A DNA stretch of 23,247 nt from an uncultured Prevotellaceae bacterium (GTDB lineage: Bacteria; Bacteroidota; Bacteroidia; Bacteroidales; Bacteroidaceae): NCBI GenBank assembly GCA_902477365.1, contig CABSGW010000008.1:1-23247 (forward strand), given 5' to 3'. A program made the translations under genes and the position numbers. Shown here in pieces: positions 7,253 to 15,799 of this stretch. Every line of letters starts with the position of its first letter. Positions within the stretch are counted from its first letter, which is position 1. The notes under the pieces are model-generated. The model worked only from the letters and a program-made list of their open reading frames with translations. It had not been told where the DNA came from and searched no databases.

Positions 7253-10220
7253 TTAATGCATAGGCCTTCCCATACGCATCATGGGCATGGACATACGGTG
7301 TCCGCCCGGACCACCTCTGCGGTCACCACGTTTACCTTCTTCGTTTGCCTGTTTTCCACCAATAATATTCAAACGGTAGATAAAATGAACCATGCAGTAA
7401 CTGTTGATGGCATTGCTCCATGAGTCGCTACGCATCTGGGCATTGATGACACGAGACACATTGCTTTGTTCGTGCAAAATATCGAAGATTTGAAAACTCA
7501 ACGTAGCAGCATTACCTTTCAAGAAACTCTGAGATAACTGTGCATTCCAGATAAACTCATTCGTATTCATTGCATTGTCAGAATAACCGCGACGACTACT
7601 CATACCGAAATCAGTCGCCAGCTGCATGTTCCAAGGCAAGGTGAACTGTACATTACCGCCATAATTGAAGTTATAGGTATCCATGTCGGCATTGCTCTGC
7701 AACTTGTTACGTGAGTGCTGATAGTTCAAGCCACCTTTCAAACCAACTTCCAGCCAGCTGTTACGATAGCTGCTGCGGATAAATTCGCCTACGCCCAATG
7801 TTTTGGTAGTGTTTTTATGACTCTGGTCGTCATTGTTCGTGCTGATGTATCCCACGGAATTGTTATAATTCAAATTAGTAAAGGTGCTGACATTAAACGC
7901 TTTTTCCGGGCCAAAAGCCGTATTGAACATAAAGTCTCCACGTGCATTCCAATTACCATTGATATTTTCCGGACGCGTGGTACGCACACCCGTCTCTTCA
8001 TCGTAATGCATGGCATTGCTGATGCTGTTGGATGTTTGCGAATACGAACCACTGGCCATCCATCCTTGCTGTTTGTCGACAATGTAATTGTTATAGAACA
8101 CATTCAGGCTGTTTGTCCACGAAGGTTTCAGCCCCGGATTGCCCTTGGTGATATTCAGCGGGTCCGAATCGTCCGTCACATCCAACAAATTGGTCATAGA
8201 CGGTTCGGAAGAAGATCCCCGGTAACGCACATCCAACTGACTGGTCTTCGATATTTTGTAGCGGAAGCGTACATTGGGCGATACTTTAAAGATGTTTCGT
8301 GTTATCACCGTATCCAAGCGGTTACGCTCGTAGCTCATCTCGGTTGTCTGCGGCTGAAAGTCAATGCTGGCATGCAGACTGGCAGCATCCTTAATCCAAC
8401 GCAACCCCAACGAAATGTTATGGTCATAATCTTTATAAGTAGCATACTGGCTGTTACGCACATCGCGGGCCATAGCCATTGAGTCTGCTGTTGAAGGCAA
8501 TGTTCCCAACGGAGGACGCGTAATCGCCCAATTGTCTAACGAATCGCCAAACTGATAAAGTGACCGGTCACTATCCGAATATTTATAGCTGAAGCGATAA
8601 CGCAACTGCAAATGGGCATATTTAGACAAAGGTTCGCTATAGCTAAATCGCATGTTATAATTCCAGTTCTTGGAAGGAGCATCGTTGTATTGGTTGGAGT
8701 AACGATACGGAGTTTCCGCATTGGGTTGGAAATACTTGATATCGGATATACTGAACGAATTGCTCTGGCTCTTACTGTATCCGGCCGAAGCATTGAACGA
8801 TACGTTACGCCCCATACTGTTCAGCCGCCGCACAGCCATAAACCATAAACTGACATTGTCGCTTTTGCTATCGCCCATAGACTGCCGGTCGTTTGTGTTG
8901 ACCGTTATCTTGCGCAGACTGTCGTCCATAAGTGCCGCAAACGCGCTCTCCAACGGATCTACGATACCCGGCACCAGGTAAGGATCGGCATTAAACGTTG
9001 CCGAACGGCTTACCGAAGCATTCGTTGATTCGGAATGTGAGAAACTGGGACTCATCATGATGGTTGTCATAGTATCCGGTTTCCACTCCAAACGGAAACT
9101 ACCATTCACGTTAGTTGAGTGATTCCAACTGTTGCTCCGATTGTTTGCAAACGAACTGCTTGAACCGCCCGTCAAGAAGGTTTCTGAATTACCCCACGAT
9201 AAATTATCGCTGGACGAATGGCTGTAACGTACATTACCACCCACCTCAAATTTTCCATTTTCTTTATCCGTTTTCCCGTTATTCCAATTAAAGTCGGCAC
9301 CAGCCATTTTGCTGGCAGTCAGTCCGCCGCCACCGCCCCAACGTCCTCGGCCGCCAAAACCACGGTCGTTCACGTTATTGGCCGATCCATACAGAGTTAC
9401 ACGGGTACGCTCATTAAAATAATTGCCAAAGAATTTTCCGGTATAACGGTCTTTCGATCCGTAACCTAGATCGACATTAGAGAAAATGGTAGACTTCAAC
9501 TCGCGTTTCAACCCGATGTCAAGTACCGTTTCTTCTTCTCCATCGTCTATACCCGTTTGTTGGCTATAATCACTCTTTTTGTCATACGCCTTAATCTGGT
9601 TTACCAGCTCGGTAGGCAAGTTTTTCATCGCCACCTTGGTATCGCCTTTGAAGAAGTCTTTACCGTTCATCAAAATTTGTTTTACGGTCTTTCCGTTGAT
9701 CAAGGTAATGCTCACAGCAATAAGTGAGCGTACCGTCATCACTCACCTCGGCGCCGGGCAACTGCTCAACCAACGCTTCCAACGTAGACCCCGTAGGCAC
9801 GCGATAGGCAGCAGCATTATACATAAAGGTGTCTTCCTTCATCTCCACTTTTGCCACTTTGGCCGTGATCTGCGCGCCTTTTAGCGCAATGGCGTTTTCG
9901 GACAGCGTGATGGTTCCAAGTGCCACCTTAGGCGCTTTCTTGGTGAATTGCACCGCACGGTAAGCTGTCACGTAACCTACAAACGATATTTTTACCAAAT
10001 AGTTACCGGCTGTCTTTGCGTTCAATTTAAAAGTTCCCGATGTGTTCGAATTCACACCTGCTACAAATGTACTGTCGGCCTTCAGCAACTGAACCGAAGC
10101 CATCTCTACAGCCTCACCCGTAGCCTGATCTTTCACCACACCGCTCACTTCAAACTGTTGTGCCCGGGCTGCCCCCACACATAAGAAGCACAACAAAATC
10201 AAAAAACTTAGTTTTTTCAT
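7253..10220 (-). pseudogene. Outer-membrane beta-barrel protein (CarboxypepD_reg + OMP_b-brl_3 type), frame-disrupted
   Basis: The first frame (10220 to 9660) encodes a signal peptide (1-20, cut after ARA), a carboxypeptidase-regulatory-like beta domain (about 24-105, QQFEVSGVVKDQATGEAV) and the start of a plug-like region (LEALVEQLPGAEVSDDGTLT). The family then continues with INGKTVKQIL, but that is in another frame, which runs to 7253 and holds a barrel of about 800 aa (GIDDGEEETVLDI and many alternating aromatic strands). Skipping 22 nt at 9701-9722 restores one 981-aa protein. As written, translation yields 186 aa, 20 of them aberrant. Reinitiation at GTG 9742 or ATG 9739 would lack a signal peptide. 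The C-terminus is unusual, a Gly/Arg/Met/His-rich tail after the last strand. Promoter at 10312-10319; no SusD-like partner. Cargo unknown. The frameshift is directly seen; loss of function is inferred. Confidence 0.85.
9701..9722 (-). other. 22-nt frame-disrupting insertion (inferred)
   Basis: On the minus strand the codons for GTLT end at 9723 and those for INGKTV begin at 9700. The 22 nt between them shift the frame. Part of it forms a hairpin with the preceding bases: GCTCAC (9724-9729), 8-nt loop, GTGAGC (9710-9715). A further GTGAG is at 9742-9746. The exact edges are uncertain; a 19-nt insertion is equally possible. Confidence 0.6.
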
Positions 10221-10259
10221 TGTATTTTATTCGTTCGTTTTTATTCCTAGTACAGTAGT

Positions 10260-10302
10260 TACGTTGGACCGCCAATCGACAACGGATCAAGAATCCAACG
10301 TA
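10260..10302 (-). promoter_or_regulatory. Leader hairpin of the outer-membrane gene
   Basis: TACGTTGGA (10260-10268) and TCCAACGTA (10294-10302) form a 9-bp perfect stem with a 25-nt loop. It starts about 10 nt below the -7 element, within the predicted 5' leader of roughly 85 nt. It may affect stability or translation; no known riboswitch class is recognised. Confidence 0.4.
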
Positions 10303-10311
10303 TTTTGGACA

Positions 10312-10319
10312 CAAAAGTA
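10312..10319 (-). promoter_or_regulatory. Bacteroidetes -7 element for the outer-membrane gene
   Basis: TACTTTTG on the minus strand is a full match to TAnnTTTG. The -33 box is not clear. Confidence 0.6.
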
Positions 10320-10771
10320 CAGATAAGGTTTAATCTATAATTCGTGCTTTTAAGTAAGATTCGTTAAAAAGTTCTTTTTTACTCTTTAAAAATAGCTCGC
10401 ATCCACGTCCAAAAACTATATTATACACCTTCTTACATGCACTTCCTATTTTAGTTTAAACATGAAAAATCCTGCGTGAAATACGATTGAAAGTTACTGA
10501 AAAGCCCATACACGACGACGCACATACCTTCTTCGAAGCACGAACTGGGCTGTCCGTTGGAACAAGATGCCCAGTCCGTTTTTTACAAGTGAGAGGGAAG
10601 TTTTCCTTCCTTTCATTGAAAAAACCGACAAAAAACTACCATGCAGCACCATATCCCCCAAATCTCGAATAATCGGAAACCGAAACAGCCTGGTTCGTTA
10701 CTGGCGTATTTAATAATCGGTTTTGTACAAAGAAGAAACCGCCCGTTCATGAACATTTCAGAAAAAAAAAG
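10320..10771. other. Long divergent intergenic region before aroB
   Basis: About 450 bp lie between the outer-membrane promoter and the aroB promoter. I see no convincing gene. It holds an orphan plus-strand terminator (10541-10584), an A/T-rich stretch near 10320-10400, and a TTTGTACAAA palindrome at 10722-10731. The first eight bases of that palindrome, TTTGTACA, recur at 10776-10783 over the aroB promoter. Short open frames here have no recognisable features. Confidence 0.5.
10541..10584 (+). terminator. Orphan intrinsic terminator
   Basis: The arms CGAACTGGGC (10541-10550) and GCCCAGTCCG (10569-10578) pair with one A-C mismatch around an 18-nt loop and are followed by six T. No plus-strand gene precedes it within the window; the nearest plus-strand gene upstream ends at 5718. 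It could end a small RNA or an aroB leader transcript. Confidence 0.65.
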
Positions 10772-10779
10772 TACCTTTG
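10772..10779 (+). promoter_or_regulatory. Bacteroidetes -7 element for aroB
   Basis: TACCTTTG is a full match to TAnnTTTG and ends 5 nt before the aroB ATG. A start site 4-8 nt downstream would give a leaderless or nearly leaderless mRNA. No -33 box at the usual distance is seen. Confidence 0.5.
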
Positions 10780-10784
10780 TACAC

Positions 10785-11846
10785 ATGGAAAAGCAACTTG
10801 TCATTCTCTCGCACGACCTGAATCAGGAGGTTGAAAGTGCCGTAAAAGCCATCAACCCCGACCGTTTGTTTATTTTGATGGATACAACCACCGAGCAGCT
10901 ATGCAGGCCGTTATTGCAACAATGTAGCCTATTGAACGGGGCACAGGCCATTGTGATTGGAGCAACTGATACGTATAAGAACCTGGAAACATTGTCCTAT
11001 GTATGGACCAGCCTGGGAAACGGAGGAGCCACCCGCCATTCCATGCTCATCAATCTAGGTGGAGGAATGGTCACGGATTTGGGAGGTTTTGCGGCTTCCA
11101 CTTTTAAGCGCGGCATCGCCTATATCAACTTACCCACCACCCTGCTGGCTATGGTTGATGCATCGGTTGGTGGAAAAACCGGTATCAACTTCAACGGATT
11201 AAAGAATGAAATCGGAGTATTCAGACAAGCCGAACGGGTCATCATAGACACCACTTTCCTTCAAACACTGGACGAGAAGAACCTGCGTTCGGGATATGCC
11301 GAAATGCTCAAACACGGACTAATCAGCCATACTGACAGCTGGAAAGGATTGCTGAACTTTGATTTGGAACACCCCGACTGGGCGTTGCTTCAAAGCCTGG
11401 TGGCAGAGAGCATTGCCATTAAGGAACGTATCGTAGCCGAAGACCCACACGAAAAAGGTATCAGAAAGGCACTCAATTTAGGACATACGGCCGGACATGC
11501 CCTGGAAAGCATGGCTTTAAAAAAGAACAATCCGGTATTGCATGGTTATGCCGTAGCCTGGGGATTGGTTTGTGAGCTTTACTTAAGTTGCCGTAATATG
11601 GGTTTTCCTACCGAGAAAATGCGCCAAACCGTTAACTTCATCAAACAGTATTACGGCACTTATACTTTTGATTGCCACGCATACGACGCATTGTACGACC
11701 TCATGCTCCACGACAAAAAAAATACGGCTGGAATTATCAATTTCACGCTGTTAAGTGACATCGGAAACATTCACATAGACCAGCACACCGACAAGGAAGG
11801 TATTTTCTCCATGCTCGACTTCTATCGGGAAACAATGGGCTGTTAA
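10785..11846 (+). CDS. aroB: 3-dehydroquinate synthase
   Basis: This 353-aa enzyme makes 3-dehydroquinate from DAHP, step 2 of the shikimate route to aromatic amino acids. Motifs: NLGGGMVTDLGGFAASTFKRG (NAD-binding, about 90-110), LPTTLLAMVDASVGGKTGIN (116-135), YAEMLKHG with metal ligand Glu173, NLGHTAGH with His234, and LHGYAVAWG with His253. The length is normal for the family in Bacteroides. The frame is open upstream, with ATG codons at 10641 and 10749, but ATG 10785 gives the expected N-terminus (MEKQLVILSHDL), and the promoter element just before it excludes the longer starts unless a second promoter is used. It is a single gene, ended by the terminator at 11871-11911. Confidence 0.95.
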   Translation: MEKQLVILSHDLNQEVESAVKAINPDRLFILMDTTTEQLCRPLLQQCSLLNGAQAIVIGATDTYKNLETLSYVWTSLGNGGATRHSMLINLGGGMVTDLGGFAASTFKRGIAYINLPTTLLAMVDASVGGKTGINFNGLKNEIGVFRQAERVIIDTTFLQTLDEKNLRSGYAEMLKHGLISHTDSWKGLLNFDLEHPDWALLQSLVAESIAIKERIVAEDPHEKGIRKALNLGHTAGHALESMALKKNNPVLHGYAVAWGLVCELYLSCRNMGFPTEKMRQTVNFIKQYYGTYTFDCHAYDALYDLMLHDKKNTAGIINFTLLSDIGNIHIDQHTDKEGIFSMLDFYRETMGC

Positions 11847-11870
11847 TTGTCCGATTTAATCCAAAAAGAA

Positions 11871-11911
11871 AACGTGTTGCCGTAACGAAATCTCTTCAAC
11901 GGCAACACGTT
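11871..11911. terminator. Bidirectional terminator between aroB and the thioesterase gene
   Basis: A 13-bp perfect stem (11871-11883 and 11899-11911) is flanked by an A-rich run on the left and TCTCTTTT on the right. It serves the plus-strand aroB and the convergent minus-strand thioesterase gene, which ends at 11933. Confidence 0.88.
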
Positions 11912-11932
11912 CTCTTTTATACTAGCTGTATA

Positions 11933-12370
11933 TTATTCGGGCGTTTCATACGTTTGTATGGCCGACCTTACCTCATCAGGAACAGCCACTGCCACCTGCT
12001 GTTCGAGCGAAAAGCACACCATAACCGTCTGACAAAGGCAGACTATCTGTTGAGTCTTCGTATTAACGGCACGCTGACGCAGCGTAAAACTTTTGTTTCC
12101 AACGTGTATCACTGCTGTTTCTATCTCGATAGGATCACCAAAAAACACCGGAGAAATAAAATCCGCATTCACATTGGCAATAACCGGAACCACCGGTTGC
12201 GTTTCAAAATCCTGCTTCAAGACCGTCCGCAAATAATCAGTCTTGGCTAAATCGTACAAAGAAAAATAAACGGAGTTATTCACATGCCCGAAACGGTCTA
12301 CATCGCTAAACCGCAATTGCACTGAAATTCGATGACGATAAAAAGGTTCTTTCTGTTCTTCCATTTTCAT
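11933..12370 (-). CDS. Acyl-CoA thioesterase, 4HBT hot-dog family
   Basis: This 145-aa single hot-dog-fold protein of YbgC/FadM type hydrolyses acyl-CoA thioesters. The signature FSDVDRFGHVNNSVYF (21-36) carries the catalytic Asp25 ahead of the GHVNN helix. ANVNADFISPVFFGDPIEIET (about 65-85) is the typical central strand region. The chain length it prefers cannot be told. Start is ATG 12370, or ATG 12364 (Met3). No TAnnTTTG element lies directly upstream and the gap to the preceding small gene is 43 nt, so it is probably transcribed with that gene. Confidence 0.88.
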   Translation of the reverse strand: MKMEEQKEPFYRHRISVQLRFSDVDRFGHVNNSVYFSLYDLAKTDYLRTVLKQDFETQPVVPVIANVNADFISPVFFGDPIEIETAVIHVGNKSFTLRQRAVNTKTQQIVCLCQTVMVCFSLEQQVAVAVPDEVRSAIQTYETPE

Positions 12371-12413
12371 TTAACATTTCAAACACCCAAAGGTGTGTAG
12401 CTACCAGAGTGTC

Positions 12414-12680
12414 TTATCCGAAAAAATTGCGGGCCACACTGCGCAAACGTGCTTCGCAGGGAACAATATTCATCGCATCATCCACATAGCACAAATCGCG
12501 CAAAGCGTAAATATTCTCTGCCTCATCCGTCCGGCGTGCTCCGACATTCCGAAACAGACGGTTACGGGCATCAACCACTTCAACAGCCTCTGTATTATAA
12601 TCGGGAGCTTCGCCACACGTAGCCAGTTCTACCTCTACATAACGCCGCAAAGCTTGCACAAATTCTTCGGTTTCACTCAT
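12414..12680 (-). CDS. Small protein of unknown function, 88 aa
   Basis: I do not recognise a named family. This 88-aa acidic, soluble protein has no signal peptide. It starts MSETEEFVQALRRYVEVELA, a predicted amphipathic helix, contains EVVDARNRLFRNVG and ALRDLCYVDD, and ends RLRSVARNFFG. The composition and lack of low-complexity sequence look like a genuinely conserved small protein. The frame is open seven codons further up (ATG 12701), but that ATG overlaps the -7 element at 12699-12706, so ATG 12680 is preferred. It precedes the thioesterase gene by 43 nt, which suggests an operon but not a shared function. Confidence 0.75.
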   Translation of the reverse strand: MSETEEFVQALRRYVEVELATCGEAPDYNTEAVEVVDARNRLFRNVGARRTDEAENIYALRDLCYVDDAMNIVPCEARLRSVARNFFG

Positions 12681-12698
12681 TTCTATTTCTATGAGAAG

Positions 12699-12706
12699 CA
12701 AAGATA
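12699..12706 (-). promoter_or_regulatory. Bacteroidetes -7 element for the small gene and thioesterase
   Basis: TATCTTTG on the minus strand matches TAnnTTTG. It predicts a leader of roughly 12 nt before ATG 12680 and supports the shorter start. No clear -33 box. Confidence 0.6.
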
Positions 12707-12763
12707 CGGATAAAAAACGAGAATCAGCGTGCGCACAGAAAGCTTGTCTACAGAAACGGCCGG

Positions 12764-15476
12764 TTATTTCTCTAACAGAACAATCATGCCGCTGCGTCCC
12801 ATAAGCTCACATTGGTTCAGGGAAGAGCGTTTTCCACCCCATTGTATATCCCTTATTTCCGGCAACAAATAGGAGGTTGGTTTAAAACCAAGCAACTGTT
12901 CGTTCACCGTAATTTTGGTTGTTTGCGGAAGATCTGTCCAGTTTGCCAAAACGACCAATGCTTTGTTTCCATTGATATAGACTGTGGCCGGAACATTCGC
13001 ATTAGTTGTTTTCACCGGACAACGCTCGTCCCAATACCCACGCATTACGGCATCCTTCATACCGAACTCATCCCACAACTGCCAGAACGGAACAGGATTT
13101 CCGCTCCACGGCAAACGGGGAAGCATACCGTAGACCATGCCACGGAACACGTTGCGGGCATCCAGTGTTTCACTCATCAGTCCGAAAGGAATGCCGGACA
13201 TCTCAACCAACCAAAAGTCCAAGGTATTGTTCGCACCGAAACCTTCGCCAATCCAAGTACGGTCTACGTATGGCAAGAGCTCCAAGTACAGATGCAGCGA
13301 GTTGGCATAACCGGCCCATTGGTTCATGTGATTCCAAGAATGAATATCAATCAGGCGACGCTTTCCATCAGCATCCATCACCCGACGGGCCCGTTGCAGC
13401 GTTTGATGGTCTAAGGCACTGTCATCAATATAAACGCCATCCAAGCCCAAATTCTTTATCATCCAGTGCAGCCCTTCCAAATAGTAATTATTCCAACGGG
13501 AATCAGGTGTTGTGATAACAGAAAGATCCATATCGCCTGCATATTTACCCTCTCTGAAAGCATTGTACCAAGCCGGTATGAAATGAGTTTTCAGATTTGT
13601 ATTCAACCATTCATGCGGACCATTCCGATGGATCAGGGTACGGGCGTCTTTTCCGTAATTCCTGCACACGCTCCCATGTCTGGGCGTCATGAATCACCTC
13701 GTCCCCAAGGCTACGCAATGCCCACAGCTCAGGTATTTTCACCGTCAACTCACGGGTGGTATAATAAAGACGGACATCCAAATTCTTGCTATGCGCATCT
13801 GAAATAAAGCACTTCAAGTCAGGAATGGCCTCATCATAATAGGGATAGTTAATGAAGGGATAAATGTCTTTCTTATGATGCACATTGATCATGTTCGCTC
13901 CAGCCTTCAGAGCTGCAGGAATATAGCCGGCACTCACGTCGCTATTGGAATGATAGAAGTGTTTTTCTGCCATCTCTCTCAAGTTTAGCGGCTTCACCGG
14001 TGTTACCAACATATTGAAATTATAATGAAGTACATCACCTTTCTGCATCGCACGTTCACCGCTATAAACGGTCATCCGCACCGTTCCCTCCTTATCAGGA
14101 CCGATATCTATACCGCCCCTGTTCGCATTTCCCCATGATACAGGCAGCTTCAATTTTCCCAATCCATAATAGATATTCACCAACGGACGCTTATAGTTTT
14201 CATCCTTGAAGCAGAAGTTCAGGCCGGCATTTACATTCCCCATCCAAATCTTGTCTTGATGTTTTTCAACGTTCCAACGCCAATAGATTGTCGAATCCGG
14301 CCGCAAACCGCCTTTATGTCCCAACCCCATCATGTATTTGGCGGCATAGGCGGTATAAGGCACCATCAGACGAATATCCTTCACCTTTATGTCGCTTAAA
14401 GACTTCACCTGTAACCGATAATCGACCAAGCCGTCAAAACCGAACTCACCCGTACACTGCACTTCGAAGTGACGGTTCTTTTGAGTTGCCATCCAGCTTA
14501 CAGCTGCATTATTCCGTTCGGTAATCCGTAACGAACCTGGCTTCAACACTTCTTCGCCCGCCTCGGTTTCTATCACAAAACGCATGGCGTCCGCCAATAT
14601 CTGATTACGGCTTTGACCACTCAACTGATTACTTGGATCGTAGCAAGTAAACAGCGACTTCGGAAGTCCTTCTTTAGACAATTCCATCTCCCCTCCAAGC
14701 CAAGAAACCGTTTGTTTCTGTAGCTTAACCGGAATATACGGTGCAGTTGGCTCATCATCATTGCCAATGGAAGAGTCCAACCAGCGCAAACGGGTCTTAC
14801 GCCATCCTTCATCATCTCCATGATTGGAGACAGGAGAACCTTGTACCGCCAATTCACAGGCAATCTCTACCGGTTTGGCGCCAACCGCCTTGACAGTCAC
14901 GTTTCCTTTGTAAACGCCACTGGCCGAAACAGGTACGTCAAGCCCTATCCACAAGGCCTGCACGCTTCCCTTAGATATATTCACGGTCTTTCGGAACGAT
15001 TGCCCATCCGTATCGACACCTCCCAAGTTAAAACAACGGAAAGCAGCAGCAGGAATCTTCTGTCCCTTCTCATTCTTCCAGTCAGCAAAGCTAACCGATA
15101 CGTCCGAAATGGTTTTATACGGAGCAAAAAGACCTACTTGCCACGTATAGAACTCTCCCGGTAGACAATCGCTCTTGAATTTGGTCCGTTCATGAGCCGG
15201 CCGCTCCACCCAACGCTGCGGCACTGCATCCGTCATGCGGATATCATGCGCCCGGTCTTCTGTGAAACAAAAGTAACCGGCTTCCGGATGTTCCTGTAAT
15301 AATCTCTTCACCGCATCCGGCGAAGCCACACGACGCATTTCCGAATCCTGCTCATTCACCGTGCCTTGCCGTTTCAGGTCGTCAAAAGCATTTGTCACAT
15401 CGTCCTGCGCTTGCATAACACAAGGCAGGAGCAAGAGTGAATACACGATCAGATTCTTTATTTGTTTTCGTAACAT
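12764..15476 (-). pseudogene. Secreted DUF6067-like glycoside hydrolase, one-base frameshift
   Basis: Frame one (15476 to 13611) has a signal peptide (MLRKQIKNLIVYSLLLLPCVMQA, cut before QDD), N-terminal beta-sandwich-like regions (about 80-330), and the start of a TIM-barrel region (GANMINVHHKKDIYPFINYPY, then ELWALRSLGDEV). It then derails after Lys609 and stops. Frame two carries the rest to 12764: GPHEWLNTNLKTHFIPAWYN, the barrel strand LGLDGVYIDDSALD with a likely catalytic Asp pair, IDIHSWNHMN, and a C-terminal beta domain. Removing one A from the AAAA run at 13649-13652 joins them into 903 aa, near the size I recall for DUF6067 proteins. The enzyme would act on glycans in the periplasm or outside. 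The promoter is at 15589-15620. The family name is from memory of its motifs; the linkage cleaved is unknown. Confidence 0.8.
13649..13652 (-). other. Inferred frameshift site in an A4 run
   Basis: Reading CGG AAA A GAC GCC on the minus strand, skipping one A gives RKDARTLIHRNGPHEWL and keeps the frame to the end. Any single extra base between about 13614 and 13687 would have the same effect; the homopolymer is the likeliest place. Confidence 0.55.
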
Positions 15477-15588
15477 GCTAATATTCTTTTGATAATTACC
15501 CGTCTTTGCCCAGCATTCGACCGCCGACGGCTACTTCATGTTTTTCGTTGTTCGCTCTCCCACAAGCGGAAGGCGCTCTATTAACTGT

Positions 15589-15620
15589 CAAAATTAAATG
15601 CTGTACAAGTAAAATGCAAG
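15589..15620 (-). promoter_or_regulatory. Bacteroidetes promoter for the DUF6067-like gene
   Basis: The -7 element TAATTTTG is at 15589-15596 and CTTG, as -33 box, is at 15617-15620, with the ideal 20-nt spacer. The leader to ATG 15476 would be about 105 nt. Confidence 0.65.
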
Positions 15621-15671
15621 TTTTCTCACATCTTTTAACAAGCTAAGAAATATCCTTGGGGCTTGTACAAG
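15602..15671. repeat. Two TGTACAAG words in the divergent promoter region
   Basis: TGTACAAG occurs at 15602-15609 and 15664-15671. The second is part of the 10-bp palindrome CTTGTACAAG (15662-15671). The first lies between the -33 and -7 boxes of the DUF6067-like promoter. They could be operator sites for a regulator; none is encoded next to them. Confidence 0.35.
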
Positions 15672-15766
15672 ATGAATCCAACGCAAGGGAGAGCATATAC
15701 ATCAACATCTGTAATTCTGGTTTTTATATCCGTAATCTGTCTACCCCCGGTACAAAGCAAAGTCCG

Positions 15767-15774
15767 TACTTTTG
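15767..15774 (+). promoter_or_regulatory. Bacteroidetes -7 element for the alpha/beta hydrolase
   Basis: TACTTTTG matches TAnnTTTG, about 25 nt before ATG 15800. No clear -33 box. It is divergent from the DUF6067-like promoter. Confidence 0.6.
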
Positions 15775-15799
15775 CATCAAACAACATTCAAAACATGAT

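Noticed and set aside
7715..8482. 255-codon plus-strand open frame inside the outer-membrane gene
   Set aside because: It is antisense to an obvious beta-barrel coding region, has no promoter or recognised motif, and arises from the codon pattern of the opposite strand.
10585..10640. GGAAG/CTTCC hairpin after the orphan terminator
   Set aside because: Five base pairs only in a purine/pyrimidine-rich stretch; likely chance.
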